Below, piece by piece: positions 29,292 to 39,074 of a stretch of DNA of 64,000 bases. Each line of letters begins with the position of its first letter. The stretch's first letter is position 1. Position numbers and translations under genes: made by a program. Source of the stretch: Bdellovibrionales bacterium (GTDB lineage: Bacteria > Bdellovibrionota > UBA1018); the NCBI GenBank assembly GCA_947380295.1, contig CANCQK010000012.1:1-64000 (forward strand), in the 5' to 3' direction. The notes under the pieces were generated by a model. The model searched no databases and had not been told where the DNA came from. It saw only the letters and a program-made list of their open reading frames with translations.

Positions 29292-32200
29292 ATGTTGAAC
29301 GTTGGTGGACTCAAGATTTCTGAGGCGACGAGCTTCAGAACTATTTCGGCGTTTCTGCGGCAGGGTTTGCTCTGTTTGGGACTCGCTGTTTCTATTGCCG
29401 GCTGTAATGAGGATGCATCCACTTTAGATGATTTTTTTCGCGGCTATTCGGTTAGTCCTAGCCCATATACGCTGAGTGGTACCTCGGGTAATCCCGCACT
29501 CGTGGTGGGTAACGATGCCCTTCAAATTACTGGTACACCGAATACTCCAGGTTCAACCGGATACGATTTTCAAACTTTATCGGTAGGTGAGGTGGGTGCC
29601 GGGGTTACCATTAGCGTTAAAAATACATCAACTGTGGGCATTTATATTCAGTCGATCTCTCTCGTGGATCACACGGGTTCTGAAAATCCAAACTTCTTGA
29701 TCACTCCAAACTCCAATCCAGCGAACAATTGCCCAACGGGGTCAAATGCATTGGCCTCTGGGGCAAGTTGTAGTTTTGTTTTAAATTTTCAGCCTCAGGT
29801 CGTGGGTTCAATTGAATTTCCGATGGCGGTTTATTACGGATTGAACGGATCCTATTATCCGTTTGTTTCATTTGCTTCATTTATTGGTACTGGAGTGAGT
29901 CGGCCGACTTTCGCGGGCTTAAACACGATTGACCCTGCGACGGTGAGTACAACACGCGTGGCATTGAATTGGGCTCAGGCCAGTAATGCCAATCATTACT
30001 TGGTTTACAAGTGCCTTGCTGATCCCTCCAGTCCGCTCAATTGCCTGTCAGGGGATCCCTCAACTGCACTGTCTATTGATTCGACCGTCAATGGGGTGAG
30101 TGCGACTGGAACAGTCGTGACCGGTCTTGCGCCGGATACCTATTATTTGTTCCGAGTTGAGGCACTCAATAGTGTGAGCCAGTCGGATGGTAATGCAATC
30201 ATACAAAGTGCAAAGACCGATACCTTGGGACATTTTGATGCAATTCCTGATTTAACTTTAGCCGAAGGCCAGACGGGGCTCACGGTTGATCTATCCAATC
30301 TCTGTACGGATAGTGAGATGAATCAACCGTCATCCATCGCACTCGTATCGCAGTCCGATCCTGATGGGAACTGCGTTCTTGGCCCCTCAGCCAATCAGAT
30401 TCAATGCACCCCTCAGTTTAAGACGGGACATGCAAATTGGAGTTCTCAGCTTTCGATCAGTTGTCAGTTGAATGATGCGCCGAGTGCTTTTACTCAGACC
30501 CTCACACTGAATGTATCGGATGTGAATCGAGCTCCCGTCATGATCCCAATCACGCCATCGACCGTTTTGGCGGGTTCCGATTTTGTCGTCCACGCATCGG
30601 CTCCTGATCCAGATGGTGATGGGGTTGTCTTTAGTTGTAAATACGATAGCTTGGTGGATGGCGGAGTTACCTCTGGTGCTGCGGATTGTTCTGGTCTCAT
30701 TAATAGCGACGGCAGCTCGGCCACTTTTAATGCGAGTACGGGGACATTGGGTTGGGCCCCGCCCCTCAGCTCAGCACAACACTCCTATGAGTTTAAAATG
30801 ACTGCAGTCGATCCGTATGGGAGAACTGGATCGAGCGTGTTTACGTTGGCAGTTCAGCCGCCGCCACCTTCGAATTTGACGTCGATCCTGAGCGTCGCGT
30901 CGAGCACCATTGCATCGGGTAGCACCACGACGGTCACTCTCCAAGGGAGAGATACTCGGAACAATCCGCTCACCTACGGGGGAAATTCCCCGATTGTGAT
31001 TTCAATGAGTTCAGGCAGTTCCTCCGGGCAGTTGAGTGCGCTGACGGATCATGGAGATGGGACTTATTCGGTGACGTTCACTGGGAGATTTGTAGGTACA
31101 GCTACTCTGACGGCTTCTATTTTAGGGGATTCAATCTTTACGTCTTTACCGACGATTACCGTGACGCCAGGACCAGTGTCAGTGGCGCAGTCGACGGTGA
31201 GTGTCTCGAGTGCAACTCTCGCCTCCGGTAGCACATCAACGCTGACTTTAATTGCAAAGGATGCTCTAGGGAATCGGATTACGACCGGAGGTCTGAGCGT
31301 AGGATTTAACCTCTCGGGCGCTATTGGGAGAAGTACGGGCACGATCAGCGCAGTGAACGATCATGGAGATGGGAGTTATACGGCAACGTTCACAGGAGTA
31401 GGATCGGGCACTGCTGCAACAGTCGGTGCGACTCTAGGCGGGATTGCTGTGAGTAGTTCGTTGCCTACTGTGACGGTGACTCCGGGAGCTTTCTCTCTAG
31501 CCAACTCGATCGTGAGTGCGTCTCCCGCTGGGAGTTCGGTCGTCTCAGGTTCGAGTGTGAGCTTAATTCTCAGCGCCAAGGATGCAGCTGGAAATCAAAT
31601 CACATCCGGCGGGCAAACTGGACTTTCATTTTTTGCCTCAGGTGGCACGAGCACAGCAACGCTCGGGAGTGTGACGGACCGGGGTGATGGAACTTACGCA
31701 GGTAGTTTTACGGGGGTGCTGGCTGGCACGGCGCTCACCTTAGTGGCTAAGCAAGGTGCTGCTTCTTCTACATCGAGTGTGAGTTTGACCGTAGTGCCAG
31801 GTTCTTATTCTGGATTGACTTCTTTCGTGAGTTTAAGCACGTCTTCAATCACCTCGGGTACATCGAGCACGTTAGCGACGCTCCAACTCAAAGATGCCGC
31901 GGGTAACATTACGACTTCAGCTACGCCTTTGAGCGTTTCTTTTTATCAAGTCGATGGCTCGAGTACAGTTACTCTCGGGGGCGTCAGTGATCAGAGCAAT
32001 GGATCCTATACAGCCAACCTCACTGGAGTGATTGCGGGCGGAACGTCTCATCTCTCAGCTCGCATCGCAGGCACAGCGCTCAGTTCAACGGCCCCGAGCT
32101 TCACCGTCAGTCCAGGTACCATCTCAGTTTCTCAATCGACTCTCACGGCTTCAGCCAGCACAATCGTCTCAGGCTCGACGGTGAGCTTAACCTTAGTTGC

Positions 32201-35200
32201 AAAAGATGCAGCCGGGAATTTTATCGTGGATGGTGGACGAACGATCGTTTTTGGAGCGTCTGGTGGTACCAGCACGGGGACTTTTACAGCTACGAGTGAT
32301 GGTGGCAACGGCACTTACTCTGCGAGCTTTACGGGGCTAAGAGCAGGGACGGCAACGACAATGACCGCAACGATTGATTCAGCGCTATTTTTGGGGACTT
32401 CGCCGACGATTCAGGTTCAGCCTGGAGCAATTTCTCTCACTCAATCGAGTCTGACTACATCATCCAGTTCATTGACAGCAGGAACTGCGGCTACCCTGAC
32501 TGTCGTCCTAAAAGACGCCAATGATAATCTGATTTTAGATGCAAGCAAGGCTCCGAGTCTGACTGCGGCGATGAGCGCGTCGACGGCAGGTCTGAGTCAA
32601 GCGAGTTTCTCTAGCTTTACGCCTGTTATAGGAAGTGATGGAACCTATCAGTCGAGCGCAACGGCCACTACGGCGGGGAGTTCAAATACGATTCGGGTCA
32701 CCCTGGCGGGTTCAGGTGTTTTGAGCACGCAACCGTCTTGGTCGGTTTCGCCCGGTAGCGTGAGTGCAACGGTTTCGACGGTCAGTACTTCGAGCAACTC
32801 CGTCATTGATGATGGGGTTTCTACGGCTACGATTACAGTGACCTTGAAAGATCAGTATTCGAATTTAGTTTCAGGTAAGGCGGTGAGTCTAGCTTCTTCT
32901 CGTGCGGGTCTTGATACGATCTCCGCAGCATCGGGTACTTCAGATTCAAATGGGCAAGTGACGTTTACGGTGAAGTCAAGCGCGAGCGGAAACTCGGCCT
33001 ACACAGCAACCAACTCAACCGACTCATTGGCGATTACTCCCACTGCAACAGTGAGTTTCATCGCAGGTCCTGTCATTGCATCGAACTCTACGATCACCAA
33101 TTCGGGCGGTTCGCCGACCGATAACAACTCAGATACGGTGACCATTACAGTCAACTTGAAGGATTCCACACTCAATGGGGTTCCCGGTAAGAGTGTGACT
33201 CTAAATTCAAATCGATCGAACTTTGATACCATCACTCCGCCTCTGGTAACGACTGATAGTTCGGGTAGTGCAGCATTCACCGTGAAATCCAGTCGAGCTG
33301 GAACATCGATTTATACTGCAACTAACATCTCAGATACCCCCAACATCACCTTAAGCACGACCACGAGTGTGACTTACCAATTGGCGCCTCTCAGTCCGTC
33401 TCTTTCAACTGTCGTTTCGGATATCAACTCGCTTCAGGCAGATGGAGTGTACCAAGCCACTGTCACCGTCACAGCGTTGAACCTCAACTCAAATCCGTTG
33501 TCAGGTCAGACGGTGACTCTCTCGTCCAATCAATCGGACACGATTAGCCCTGCGTCTGCAACCACCAACTCAAGTGGGGTGGCTAGTTTTACGGTTTCAT
33601 CAACGACAGTTCATAATTCAACGCTCACGGCAGCAGTGAATGGGACTGCTTTAAATACTCGGCCGAACGTAGCCTTTGTTGCGATGGTGCCCGACCTTTC
33701 GCAGTCCTCATTGGCGCTCAGTTCGAGTTCAATTTTTAAAAATGGGACCTCAGTTGCCACATTGATCGTTAGGAATGATCATGGAGTGGTATTGACCGGT
33801 GGAGGTCTCACGGTGACTTTTGCCGCATCAGTAGGCTCTGGGGTGAGCGCAGGGTCCTTCGGACCTGTGGCAGGAACTTATTCTTCCACATTTACGGCGA
33901 GCACTAAGGGCACTGCAACGACCATTTCTGCGACGATTACGGGGTATGGCCAGGTGTCTCAAACACGGAGTCTCACAGTTCAAAACACGGCACCTGTGAT
34001 TTCTGCAGGCTTGGTCAACTCGGCCACCACTTATTCATTTCCGCTGAACTCCAATAGCTACTTACCTCTCGTTCAAGGGACTGCCTACACTCTGGCGACA
34101 GCAACTGATGCAGATGGGGATTCACTCAGTTATACTTGCACTTACAGTACTCCCGGTCTTTCGTCTGGAGACTCGAACTTTGCGGCCACTGGGACTTTAT
34201 GTACCAATTTGCCTTCACTCACTTCGGTCAACGGAACGCTGAAAGTCGGAACTCTTTCTACGAGCGGCAGTAGTTTGAGTTGGACTCCGACCAATACTCA
34301 GCGGGGCACTTATCAGTTGGTCTTTACACCGACGGATGGCACGACGCCAGGCGCGACCAGTACTTTGAATGTTACCGTGCGAGAAAACAGTACGACCTCC
34401 AATCTTCTCGCTGCACTCGATGCCTGGTATGCAACTAATGCGACAGGCTTGGGATCTTCCGTGCCTTCGGGTGTTTTTGGGGCTTCCTCATCTGGTGCGT
34501 CTTGGTTGAATCTTTTGAATGGCTCGGCTGGCCAATCGATGAATGCGTGTACCTGGTCTGGCTCCGGGGTCGCTGCAGCGCCCTATTCACTCTTGTTTGA
34601 CGGGGCGATAGCAAAGATGGATTTAGGATCACAGGTGGTGAATGCGAGCTCGAGATTTGCCGTTGAAACTTGGGTCAAGCCTGGAGTGCCGACTACGGCA
34701 GGTGCTGTGATTGCAGGGAATGGCGCCATGACTGCTAACGGTTTCGCTCTCAGGCAGTCTGTATCCGGACTTCCAGGGCGAGCCGAGTTCGTGGTGGGCA
34801 AGAAATACACCTCCTATAGAAGTCTGATTCTCTCTCAACAACCGTTGGGCTATTGGAGGTTTAATGAAACGAGCGGCACGACCGCCACAGATCTAAGCGG
34901 CAATGGATACAATGGCACTTATTCGACGGGGGCCAGCGGAGTAACGTTGGGTGCAACGGGAGCGCTGCCCAATGATACTGACAAGGGGATTACAGGAGCA
35001 CTTAATTCAACCGTGAATTTTGGAAATGTGCCGGCGTTGTCATTCACAGGGACGCAGGCGTTCTCAATGTCGTTTTGGTTGAACCCCTCCCAGACTACGG
35101 GGGGTAATACCAGTATTGGGACAGCCTCCAATACGACGGCAGGAGCTTCGTCAATGGGTTGGTCGGTTTTCTTCTCTTCTAGTAATAATTATTATCCTTC

Positions 35201-37409
35201 TGGTTATATTCAATATCGCTTTGCTCGTTCAGATGGAACGATTAACTACTTCGATAATGGTACTACTAAGCAATGGTCTGGAGTGAATGCTTGTACCTTT
35301 AACTCTGCCCCCTACTGTAATTCCTCTGACTTTGCTCTCAACAATTATTGGCATCATTATGTGGTTGTCTATACAGGTACAGCTGGATCCTCTGACTGTG
35401 GTGCTGCTGGCACGCCAACGGTTTGTCTTTATCAGGATGGCGCGCTCCGGTCTACGTTCACAACCAATGCGGCGACCACCACGATTCCAAGCAATACCAA
35501 TCCACTTAGGGTGATTTTTGGAGCGCCTGGCAGTTTAGACGAACTTGCCCTATTTAGTAGCATATTGACACCGACTCAAATCTTGAACCAGTACACGATT
35601 GGGTTGGGAACTGTGGCTCCGGGTAATGCGATTTTGGAGGATCGGCCTGTGGGTTACTGGCGTCTCAATGAGACCTCGGGCACGACGGCATTTGATTACT
35701 CTGGGAATGGCTATCACGGAACTTATGCCACACCGACTCCAGCAGCATCGCCCACGAACTTGCCGATCTTTGGGCAGTCTGGGCCACTCTCCGGAAGTGG
35801 AGATAGTTCGACGAGTACATTTTTTCCAAGCGGCTCTAACGTAACTCTGCCTACAGCGGTCGCTCCGTCAGGCAGTACCGCATTCTCCTCTGAGCTTTGG
35901 TTTAATCCAGACTCGAGCCTGGGCTCAGGAACTTATCAACTCTTACTCGGTGGCAGCAACACGCGCTGGTTAAGGCTCTCGGGAGCAAGCCATACCCTCA
36001 ATTACTATTTTACATGGGCCTCTGTGAGTGTGTCTGACTCGACGCCTAATCCCTCTGGAACCTGGGTTCATGTGGCAGTCACCTATGATCCCAACCTTGC
36101 AAACGGAACTTTACGACTTTATCGCAATGGAGTGCAGGTCAGTAGTACTTCTAACTTTGCATGGTCTGGTTGGCAGTTTGCTTATACGATCGGTGGTGCC
36201 AGTTCTGGAAATACCTTTGCCGGAAAGTTGAGCGAGGTCGCATTTTTCAATTATGCTCTGAGCGCTGCTCAGGTTGCTAATCATTACAACTCCGGAAACG
36301 GCGCGGGCTGGTGGTATTGCCAAGCCAAGTCGCCGCTGAGTAGTTCGCTCTGGAGTCTCCTCTCTGCGGTGCATGATACGTCTACTGGAGTGTCTCAGCT
36401 TTACAATAATGGCCAGCAAGAGTGCTCCGTCACTCCTAAGTTAGTGGACTCAAACATTGTTTCCACTCAACCTGCGACCAATGTCTGGGCAGGCGCTACC
36501 CCGGCCGGGTCGAACTTCTGGGCGGGCTTGATGTCGACCCTCAAGTTTTTTGGCACCAATGACGGCACCACTCAACCGCTGCCTTCACCTTCAATCGCAG
36601 CCGATTTTGCCGCTGAGGCCAATCGGTATCGGGCAACTCCGGTTGAGAATATCGTGACGAACGGATTAGTGCTCAATTTAGATGCGGCTAATGCTCAGCA
36701 GGGGATGGGGCCTTTCGGGACAGGATGCGCCTCCACAGCTCTCAATTGGTGGGATTTATCCGGACTTTTGAACAATGGTTTGTTGACGAGCTTCCCGACT
36801 ACTTGCAGCACCAATGGCTGGCAGGGTGCGGGGACTGTGGCTTCGCCGTATGCACTTAAATTAAACGGAACTTCTGATTGGGTGAATCTCCCAGGAAACA
36901 GTTCTCTGACCCTAGGTAGCGCATTATCCATTGTGGTTTGGGCAAATACTGCTGCATATGGTGGAACCGGCAACGAACGTTTAATTTCATACTATCAAGA
37001 TGCTAATAACTCTTATGCCCTGGCAACTCCAGCCGATGTAGGATTGAAGTTAGCGTTGACCGTAAGAAAGGCAGGGGCTCAAATTAATGCAAATTACTAT
37101 GCCTCTCCCACTGCAGGAACTTGGCAACAATTGGCTGGGACGTGGGATGGTACCACTGCGAGAGTCTATCTCAATGGCGTCTTAGGCACTACAGCTACTG
37201 TGAATGGATGGCTCCCCGGCGCTACGACAACCCCCACACTGTGTATCGGACATAATTGCAATGGAACGCAGTATTGGAATGCCTCTATCGCTACAGTGCA
37301 AATCTACAACACCGCCCTGACTCAGCAGCAGATCAAACAAAACTGCCTTGCCCAAGAAAAACGTTTCACAGCAACTCCTGGGATAGGCTCACTTTGCTCC
37401 GCGCCTTAG
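29292..37409 (+). CDS. Giant lipoprotein with Ig-like repeats and nested LamG domains (paralogue 2)
   Basis: The protein is 2705 aa and parallels the first giant lipoprotein end to end. The lipobox is IAGC (Cys38), and the anchor-type domain, FN3, cadherin-like region, ten Ig-like repeats (about 530-1567) and LamG domains (from about 1700) keep the same order. Linker and C-terminal sequences are nearly identical, for example SPSIAADFAAEANR and QIKQNCLAQE, whereas the cores of two LamG domains differ greatly. This suggests duplication followed by exchange or rapid change of the ligand-binding modules. The start is ATG with GGAGGG upstream. Ligand and partner are unknown. Confidence 0.85.
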   Translation: MLNVGGLKISEATSFRTISAFLRQGLLCLGLAVSIAGCNEDASTLDDFFRGYSVSPSPYTLSGTSGNPALVVGNDALQITGTPNTPGSTGYDFQTLSVGEVGAGVTISVKNTSTVGIYIQSISLVDHTGSENPNFLITPNSNPANNCPTGSNALASGASCSFVLNFQPQVVGSIEFPMAVYYGLNGSYYPFVSFASFIGTGVSRPTFAGLNTIDPATVSTTRVALNWAQASNANHYLVYKCLADPSSPLNCLSGDPSTALSIDSTVNGVSATGTVVTGLAPDTYYLFRVEALNSVSQSDGNAIIQSAKTDTLGHFDAIPDLTLAEGQTGLTVDLSNLCTDSEMNQPSSIALVSQSDPDGNCVLGPSANQIQCTPQFKTGHANWSSQLSISCQLNDAPSAFTQTLTLNVSDVNRAPVMIPITPSTVLAGSDFVVHASAPDPDGDGVVFSCKYDSLVDGGVTSGAADCSGLINSDGSSATFNASTGTLGWAPPLSSAQHSYEFKMTAVDPYGRTGSSVFTLAVQPPPPSNLTSILSVASSTIASGSTTTVTLQGRDTRNNPLTYGGNSPIVISMSSGSSSGQLSALTDHGDGTYSVTFTGRFVGTATLTASILGDSIFTSLPTITVTPGPVSVAQSTVSVSSATLASGSTSTLTLIAKDALGNRITTGGLSVGFNLSGAIGRSTGTISAVNDHGDGSYTATFTGVGSGTAATVGATLGGIAVSSSLPTVTVTPGAFSLANSIVSASPAGSSVVSGSSVSLILSAKDAAGNQITSGGQTGLSFFASGGTSTATLGSVTDRGDGTYAGSFTGVLAGTALTLVAKQGAASSTSSVSLTVVPGSYSGLTSFVSLSTSSITSGTSSTLATLQLKDAAGNITTSATPLSVSFYQVDGSSTVTLGGVSDQSNGSYTANLTGVIAGGTSHLSARIAGTALSSTAPSFTVSPGTISVSQSTLTASASTIVSGSTVSLTLVAKDAAGNFIVDGGRTIVFGASGGTSTGTFTATSDGGNGTYSASFTGLRAGTATTMTATIDSALFLGTSPTIQVQPGAISLTQSSLTTSSSSLTAGTAATLTVVLKDANDNLILDASKAPSLTAAMSASTAGLSQASFSSFTPVIGSDGTYQSSATATTAGSSNTIRVTLAGSGVLSTQPSWSVSPGSVSATVSTVSTSSNSVIDDGVSTATITVTLKDQYSNLVSGKAVSLASSRAGLDTISAASGTSDSNGQVTFTVKSSASGNSAYTATNSTDSLAITPTATVSFIAGPVIASNSTITNSGGSPTDNNSDTVTITVNLKDSTLNGVPGKSVTLNSNRSNFDTITPPLVTTDSSGSAAFTVKSSRAGTSIYTATNISDTPNITLSTTTSVTYQLAPLSPSLSTVVSDINSLQADGVYQATVTVTALNLNSNPLSGQTVTLSSNQSDTISPASATTNSSGVASFTVSSTTVHNSTLTAAVNGTALNTRPNVAFVAMVPDLSQSSLALSSSSIFKNGTSVATLIVRNDHGVVLTGGGLTVTFAASVGSGVSAGSFGPVAGTYSSTFTASTKGTATTISATITGYGQVSQTRSLTVQNTAPVISAGLVNSATTYSFPLNSNSYLPLVQGTAYTLATATDADGDSLSYTCTYSTPGLSSGDSNFAATGTLCTNLPSLTSVNGTLKVGTLSTSGSSLSWTPTNTQRGTYQLVFTPTDGTTPGATSTLNVTVRENSTTSNLLAALDAWYATNATGLGSSVPSGVFGASSSGASWLNLLNGSAGQSMNACTWSGSGVAAAPYSLLFDGAIAKMDLGSQVVNASSRFAVETWVKPGVPTTAGAVIAGNGAMTANGFALRQSVSGLPGRAEFVVGKKYTSYRSLILSQQPLGYWRFNETSGTTATDLSGNGYNGTYSTGASGVTLGATGALPNDTDKGITGALNSTVNFGNVPALSFTGTQAFSMSFWLNPSQTTGGNTSIGTASNTTAGASSMGWSVFFSSSNNYYPSGYIQYRFARSDGTINYFDNGTTKQWSGVNACTFNSAPYCNSSDFALNNYWHHYVVVYTGTAGSSDCGAAGTPTVCLYQDGALRSTFTTNAATTTIPSNTNPLRVIFGAPGSLDELALFSSILTPTQILNQYTIGLGTVAPGNAILEDRPVGYWRLNETSGTTAFDYSGNGYHGTYATPTPAASPTNLPIFGQSGPLSGSGDSSTSTFFPSGSNVTLPTAVAPSGSTAFSSELWFNPDSSLGSGTYQLLLGGSNTRWLRLSGASHTLNYYFTWASVSVSDSTPNPSGTWVHVAVTYDPNLANGTLRLYRNGVQVSSTSNFAWSGWQFAYTIGGASSGNTFAGKLSEVAFFNYALSAAQVANHYNSGNGAGWWYCQAKSPLSSSLWSLLSAVHDTSTGVSQLYNNGQQECSVTPKLVDSNIVSTQPATNVWAGATPAGSNFWAGLMSTLKFFGTNDGTTQPLPSPSIAADFAAEANRYRATPVENIVTNGLVLNLDAANAQQGMGPFGTGCASTALNWWDLSGLLNNGLLTSFPTTCSTNGWQGAGTVASPYALKLNGTSDWVNLPGNSSLTLGSALSIVVWANTAAYGGTGNERLISYYQDANNSYALATPADVGLKLALTVRKAGAQINANYYASPTAGTWQQLAGTWDGTTARVYLNGVLGTTATVNGWLPGATTTPTLCIGHNCNGTQYWNASIATVQIYNTALTQQQIKQNCLAQEKRFTATPGIGSLCSAP

Positions 37410-37422
37410 GTTGGGGCGCCTT

Positions 37423-37515
37423 GAACGGGGACGGAGCCACTTTTTCATCTAAATTCGGCACTTAAGCTAATGCGGCTGCGCTGCACCCTAGAGGGACGGA
37501 GCCAATTTTTCATCT
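37423..37515 (+). repeat. REP-like repeats after the second giant gene
   Basis: GAACGGGGACGGAGCCAC and the full long extension ending GCGGC occupy 37423-37476, equal to the longest unit at 28109-28170 minus its first bases. A degenerate copy (AGAGGGACGGAGCCAATTTT) lies at 37490-37515. They start 13 bp after the stop of the giant gene and run into the truncated antitoxin gene. Confidence 0.85.
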
Positions 37516-37518
37516 CAG

Positions 37519-37707
37519 CGGGCCTTTGCTATTAAGCTTGGTTGGACTCCTGCTAAGCTGAACGAACTCATCACTGGCAAACGCGGCATTACTGCTGATA
37601 GTGCGCTAGATCTATCTGCGGCTCTCAAAACATCCCCAGAATTGTGGATGAGTCTCCAAAATATGTGGGATCTCAACAAGGCTGAGCATAAGAGAAAATC
37701 AGCCTGA
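37519..37707 (+). pseudogene. HigA-family antitoxin remnant, N-terminus lost
   Basis: Sixty-two codons in frame encode RAFAIKLGWTPAKLNELI, GKRGITADSALDLSAAL and SPELWMSLQNMWDLNKA and end in TGA. This is the C-terminal part of the HigA/VapI helix-turn-helix antitoxin family (LNEIINGKRGIT ... TSPEFWLNLQ). There is no start codon: the frame runs back into the REP-like repeat and meets a TAG at 37489. No HigB toxin is next to it. The repeat copy has apparently replaced the 5' half of the gene. Confidence 0.82.
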
Positions 37708-37729
37708 TTGATCTTTTGTTTGCTCAATC

Positions 37730-38860
37730 CTAAGTTTCTAAATGACTCAGCCATTCGCTCCCTTGGGCGATGAGCACAGAACCAACAGTTTTCGAATGAT
37801 TTGTGTTTTTTACCAATTGAATGAGTTGTGCGTTTTTGAAGTACTCAGAGAATCCCAAAAGAGAGCTTGAAGGTTGGGTGTCGCTGAGTTTGACTTCGAC
37901 GAGCCACTCGGGCTTGCGGTCGCGAATGGTGAGAAAGTCGACCTCACGTTTCTGTTTATCACGAATGTAATTGAGCACCAGGTGTTCACCTCGGGTGTCT
38001 TCTAGAAAGTGGTTCCGCTTGAGAAGCGAGCAGGCGACGAGATTTTCGAATCGCGCAGCAGGATCATTTTTTACTCTACCTGTGTCGTAGAAATAGATCT
38101 TAGGTTCTTTTTTAATGGCTCGAGCAATGTCCTTGCTGTAGGGCGTGACCACAAAGATCACCATGAGTTTTTCTAGAATTTGTATCCAGCGTTGAATGGT
38201 TCTTGGTGCGACCTGGAGGTCTCGTGCGAGAGAGGCAGCAGAAATGGTGCTTCCTACTCGGTCCGCGAGAAGGTCGACGAGAATTTCAATGTTTTGCAGC
38301 TCTCGGATTTGTTCTAAGTCGAGGAGGTCTTCACGTAGAATTCGGTCTAAATGACTTCTTCTCCAGCGCTTGGCATATTCTAGTGATCCTTCATAAAAAG
38401 GTTCTGGGAATCCGCCGATGTTCATGAGGCGATCTAAGCTCTCGTTAGCGTCTTTGAGTTCTCCAGCTGTTTTGAGTTCTGCTAGTGAGAGGGGGTGGAG
38501 TCGAAAATAGAAAAATCGGCCTGCCATGGAGTCGCTCCCTTTTTTGTAGGTGTCTAGGCGGGCGGAGCCGGTCACGAGAATCCGAGGTCTGTTCCCTTCT
38601 TTGTCGTAAATCCCTTTCAGCCAAGTTTTCCAGGTTTTCATTTTGTGGAGCTCATCAAGAATCAGTAAATCCTGTTTGCGGCTCCAGTTTTTTTTCCTGA
38701 TGACTTCACGGTCGTCACTGTTGTCATAGGTTAGATATTCACTGCATTTTGGGAAAAGAGAATGAGAGAGTGTGGTTTTGCCAACTTGTCTTGGACCACC
38801 AATGAGGACCATTTTTCGCTCAAGATCTTTTAGGACAAACGGATGGATGGATCGTTCCAT
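37730..38860 (-). CDS. AAA ATPase with DUF4143 C-terminal domain (second copy)
   Basis: The protein is 376 aa. It has Walker A GGPRQVGKT (21-29), Walker B LLILDELH (Asp69-Glu70), then the DUF4143 region and a C-terminal REVDFLTIRD ... LVEVKLSD pattern that resembles a PD-(D/E)XK site. It shares little sequence with the other DUF4143 protein beyond the motifs, so the two are old or independent acquisitions. Its start codon lies inside a perfect 31-bp inverted repeat, and the 3' end faces a broken antitoxin gene. The family is solitary and of unsettled function. Confidence 0.88.
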   Translation of the reverse strand: MERSIHPFVLKDLERKMVLIGGPRQVGKTTLSHSLFPKCSEYLTYDNSDDREVIRKKNWSRKQDLLILDELHKMKTWKTWLKGIYDKEGNRPRILVTGSARLDTYKKGSDSMAGRFFYFRLHPLSLAELKTAGELKDANESLDRLMNIGGFPEPFYEGSLEYAKRWRRSHLDRILREDLLDLEQIRELQNIEILVDLLADRVGSTISAASLARDLQVAPRTIQRWIQILEKLMVIFVVTPYSKDIARAIKKEPKIYFYDTGRVKNDPAARFENLVACSLLKRNHFLEDTRGEHLVLNYIRDKQKREVDFLTIRDRKPEWLVEVKLSDTQPSSSLLGFSEYFKNAQLIQLVKNTNHSKTVGSVLIAQGSEWLSHLET

Positions 38861-38929
38861 TTAACTATTTTAACATCAATGTCAAAATAGTCATACCTTT
38901 TTGACATTGATGTTAAAATAGTTAAATGG
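38857..38929 (-). repeat. Perfect 31-bp inverted repeat covering the start of the second DUF4143 gene
   Basis: Arms 38857-38887 and 38899-38929 are exact reverse complements, separated by 11 bp. One arm includes the start codon. Each arm carries a smaller palindrome ACTATTTT ... AAAATAGT (38864-38871 and 38884-38891 on the left). The right arm holds TTGACA on both readings, so promoter and operator may coincide. The inner ATTTTAAC-N-AAAAT pattern is also found upstream of the first DUF4143 gene. Confidence 0.85.
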
Positions 38930-38959
38930 AGTGATGGGGTCTCGGACTCTACAAATAAA

Positions 38960-38995
38960 AAAAGCCCTTAGACTTGCGTCTAAGAGCCTTTTTTT
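38960..38995 (-). terminator. Rho-independent terminator of tRNA-Arg
   Basis: On the minus strand GGCTCTTAGAC-GCAA-GTCTAAGGGCT forms a strong stem-loop followed by a run of T. It starts a few bases after the tRNA 3' end. Confidence 0.85.
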
Positions 38996-38996
38996 A

Positions 38997-39074
38997 TGGC
39001 GCGCCCAGAAGGGTTCGAACCTCCGACCTCGACATCCGTAGTGTCGCGCTCTAATCCAACTGAGCTATGGGCGC
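38997..39074 (-). tRNA. tRNA-Arg (anticodon ACG)
   Basis: On the minus strand the acceptor GCGCCCA pairs with TGGGCGC, followed by G and an encoded CCA. The D arm (GCTC ... GAGC), anticodon stem CGACA/TGTCG with loop CTACGGA, and the T arm with GGTTCGAAC are all present. The anticodon ACG would be read as ICG for CGN arginine codons. Length 78 including CCA. Confidence 0.96.

Noticed and set aside
19722-37409. Giant genes as type V secretion adhesins (invasin/intimin) or as two-partner secretion exoproteins
   Set aside because: The Ig-like repeats resemble invasin, but there is no beta-barrel domain or TPS domain, and a lipobox is present at the N-terminus of each.
37519-37707. Intact HigBA toxin-antitoxin system
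   Set aside because: The antitoxin fragment lacks its N-terminus and start codon, and no HigB-like frame is found on either side.
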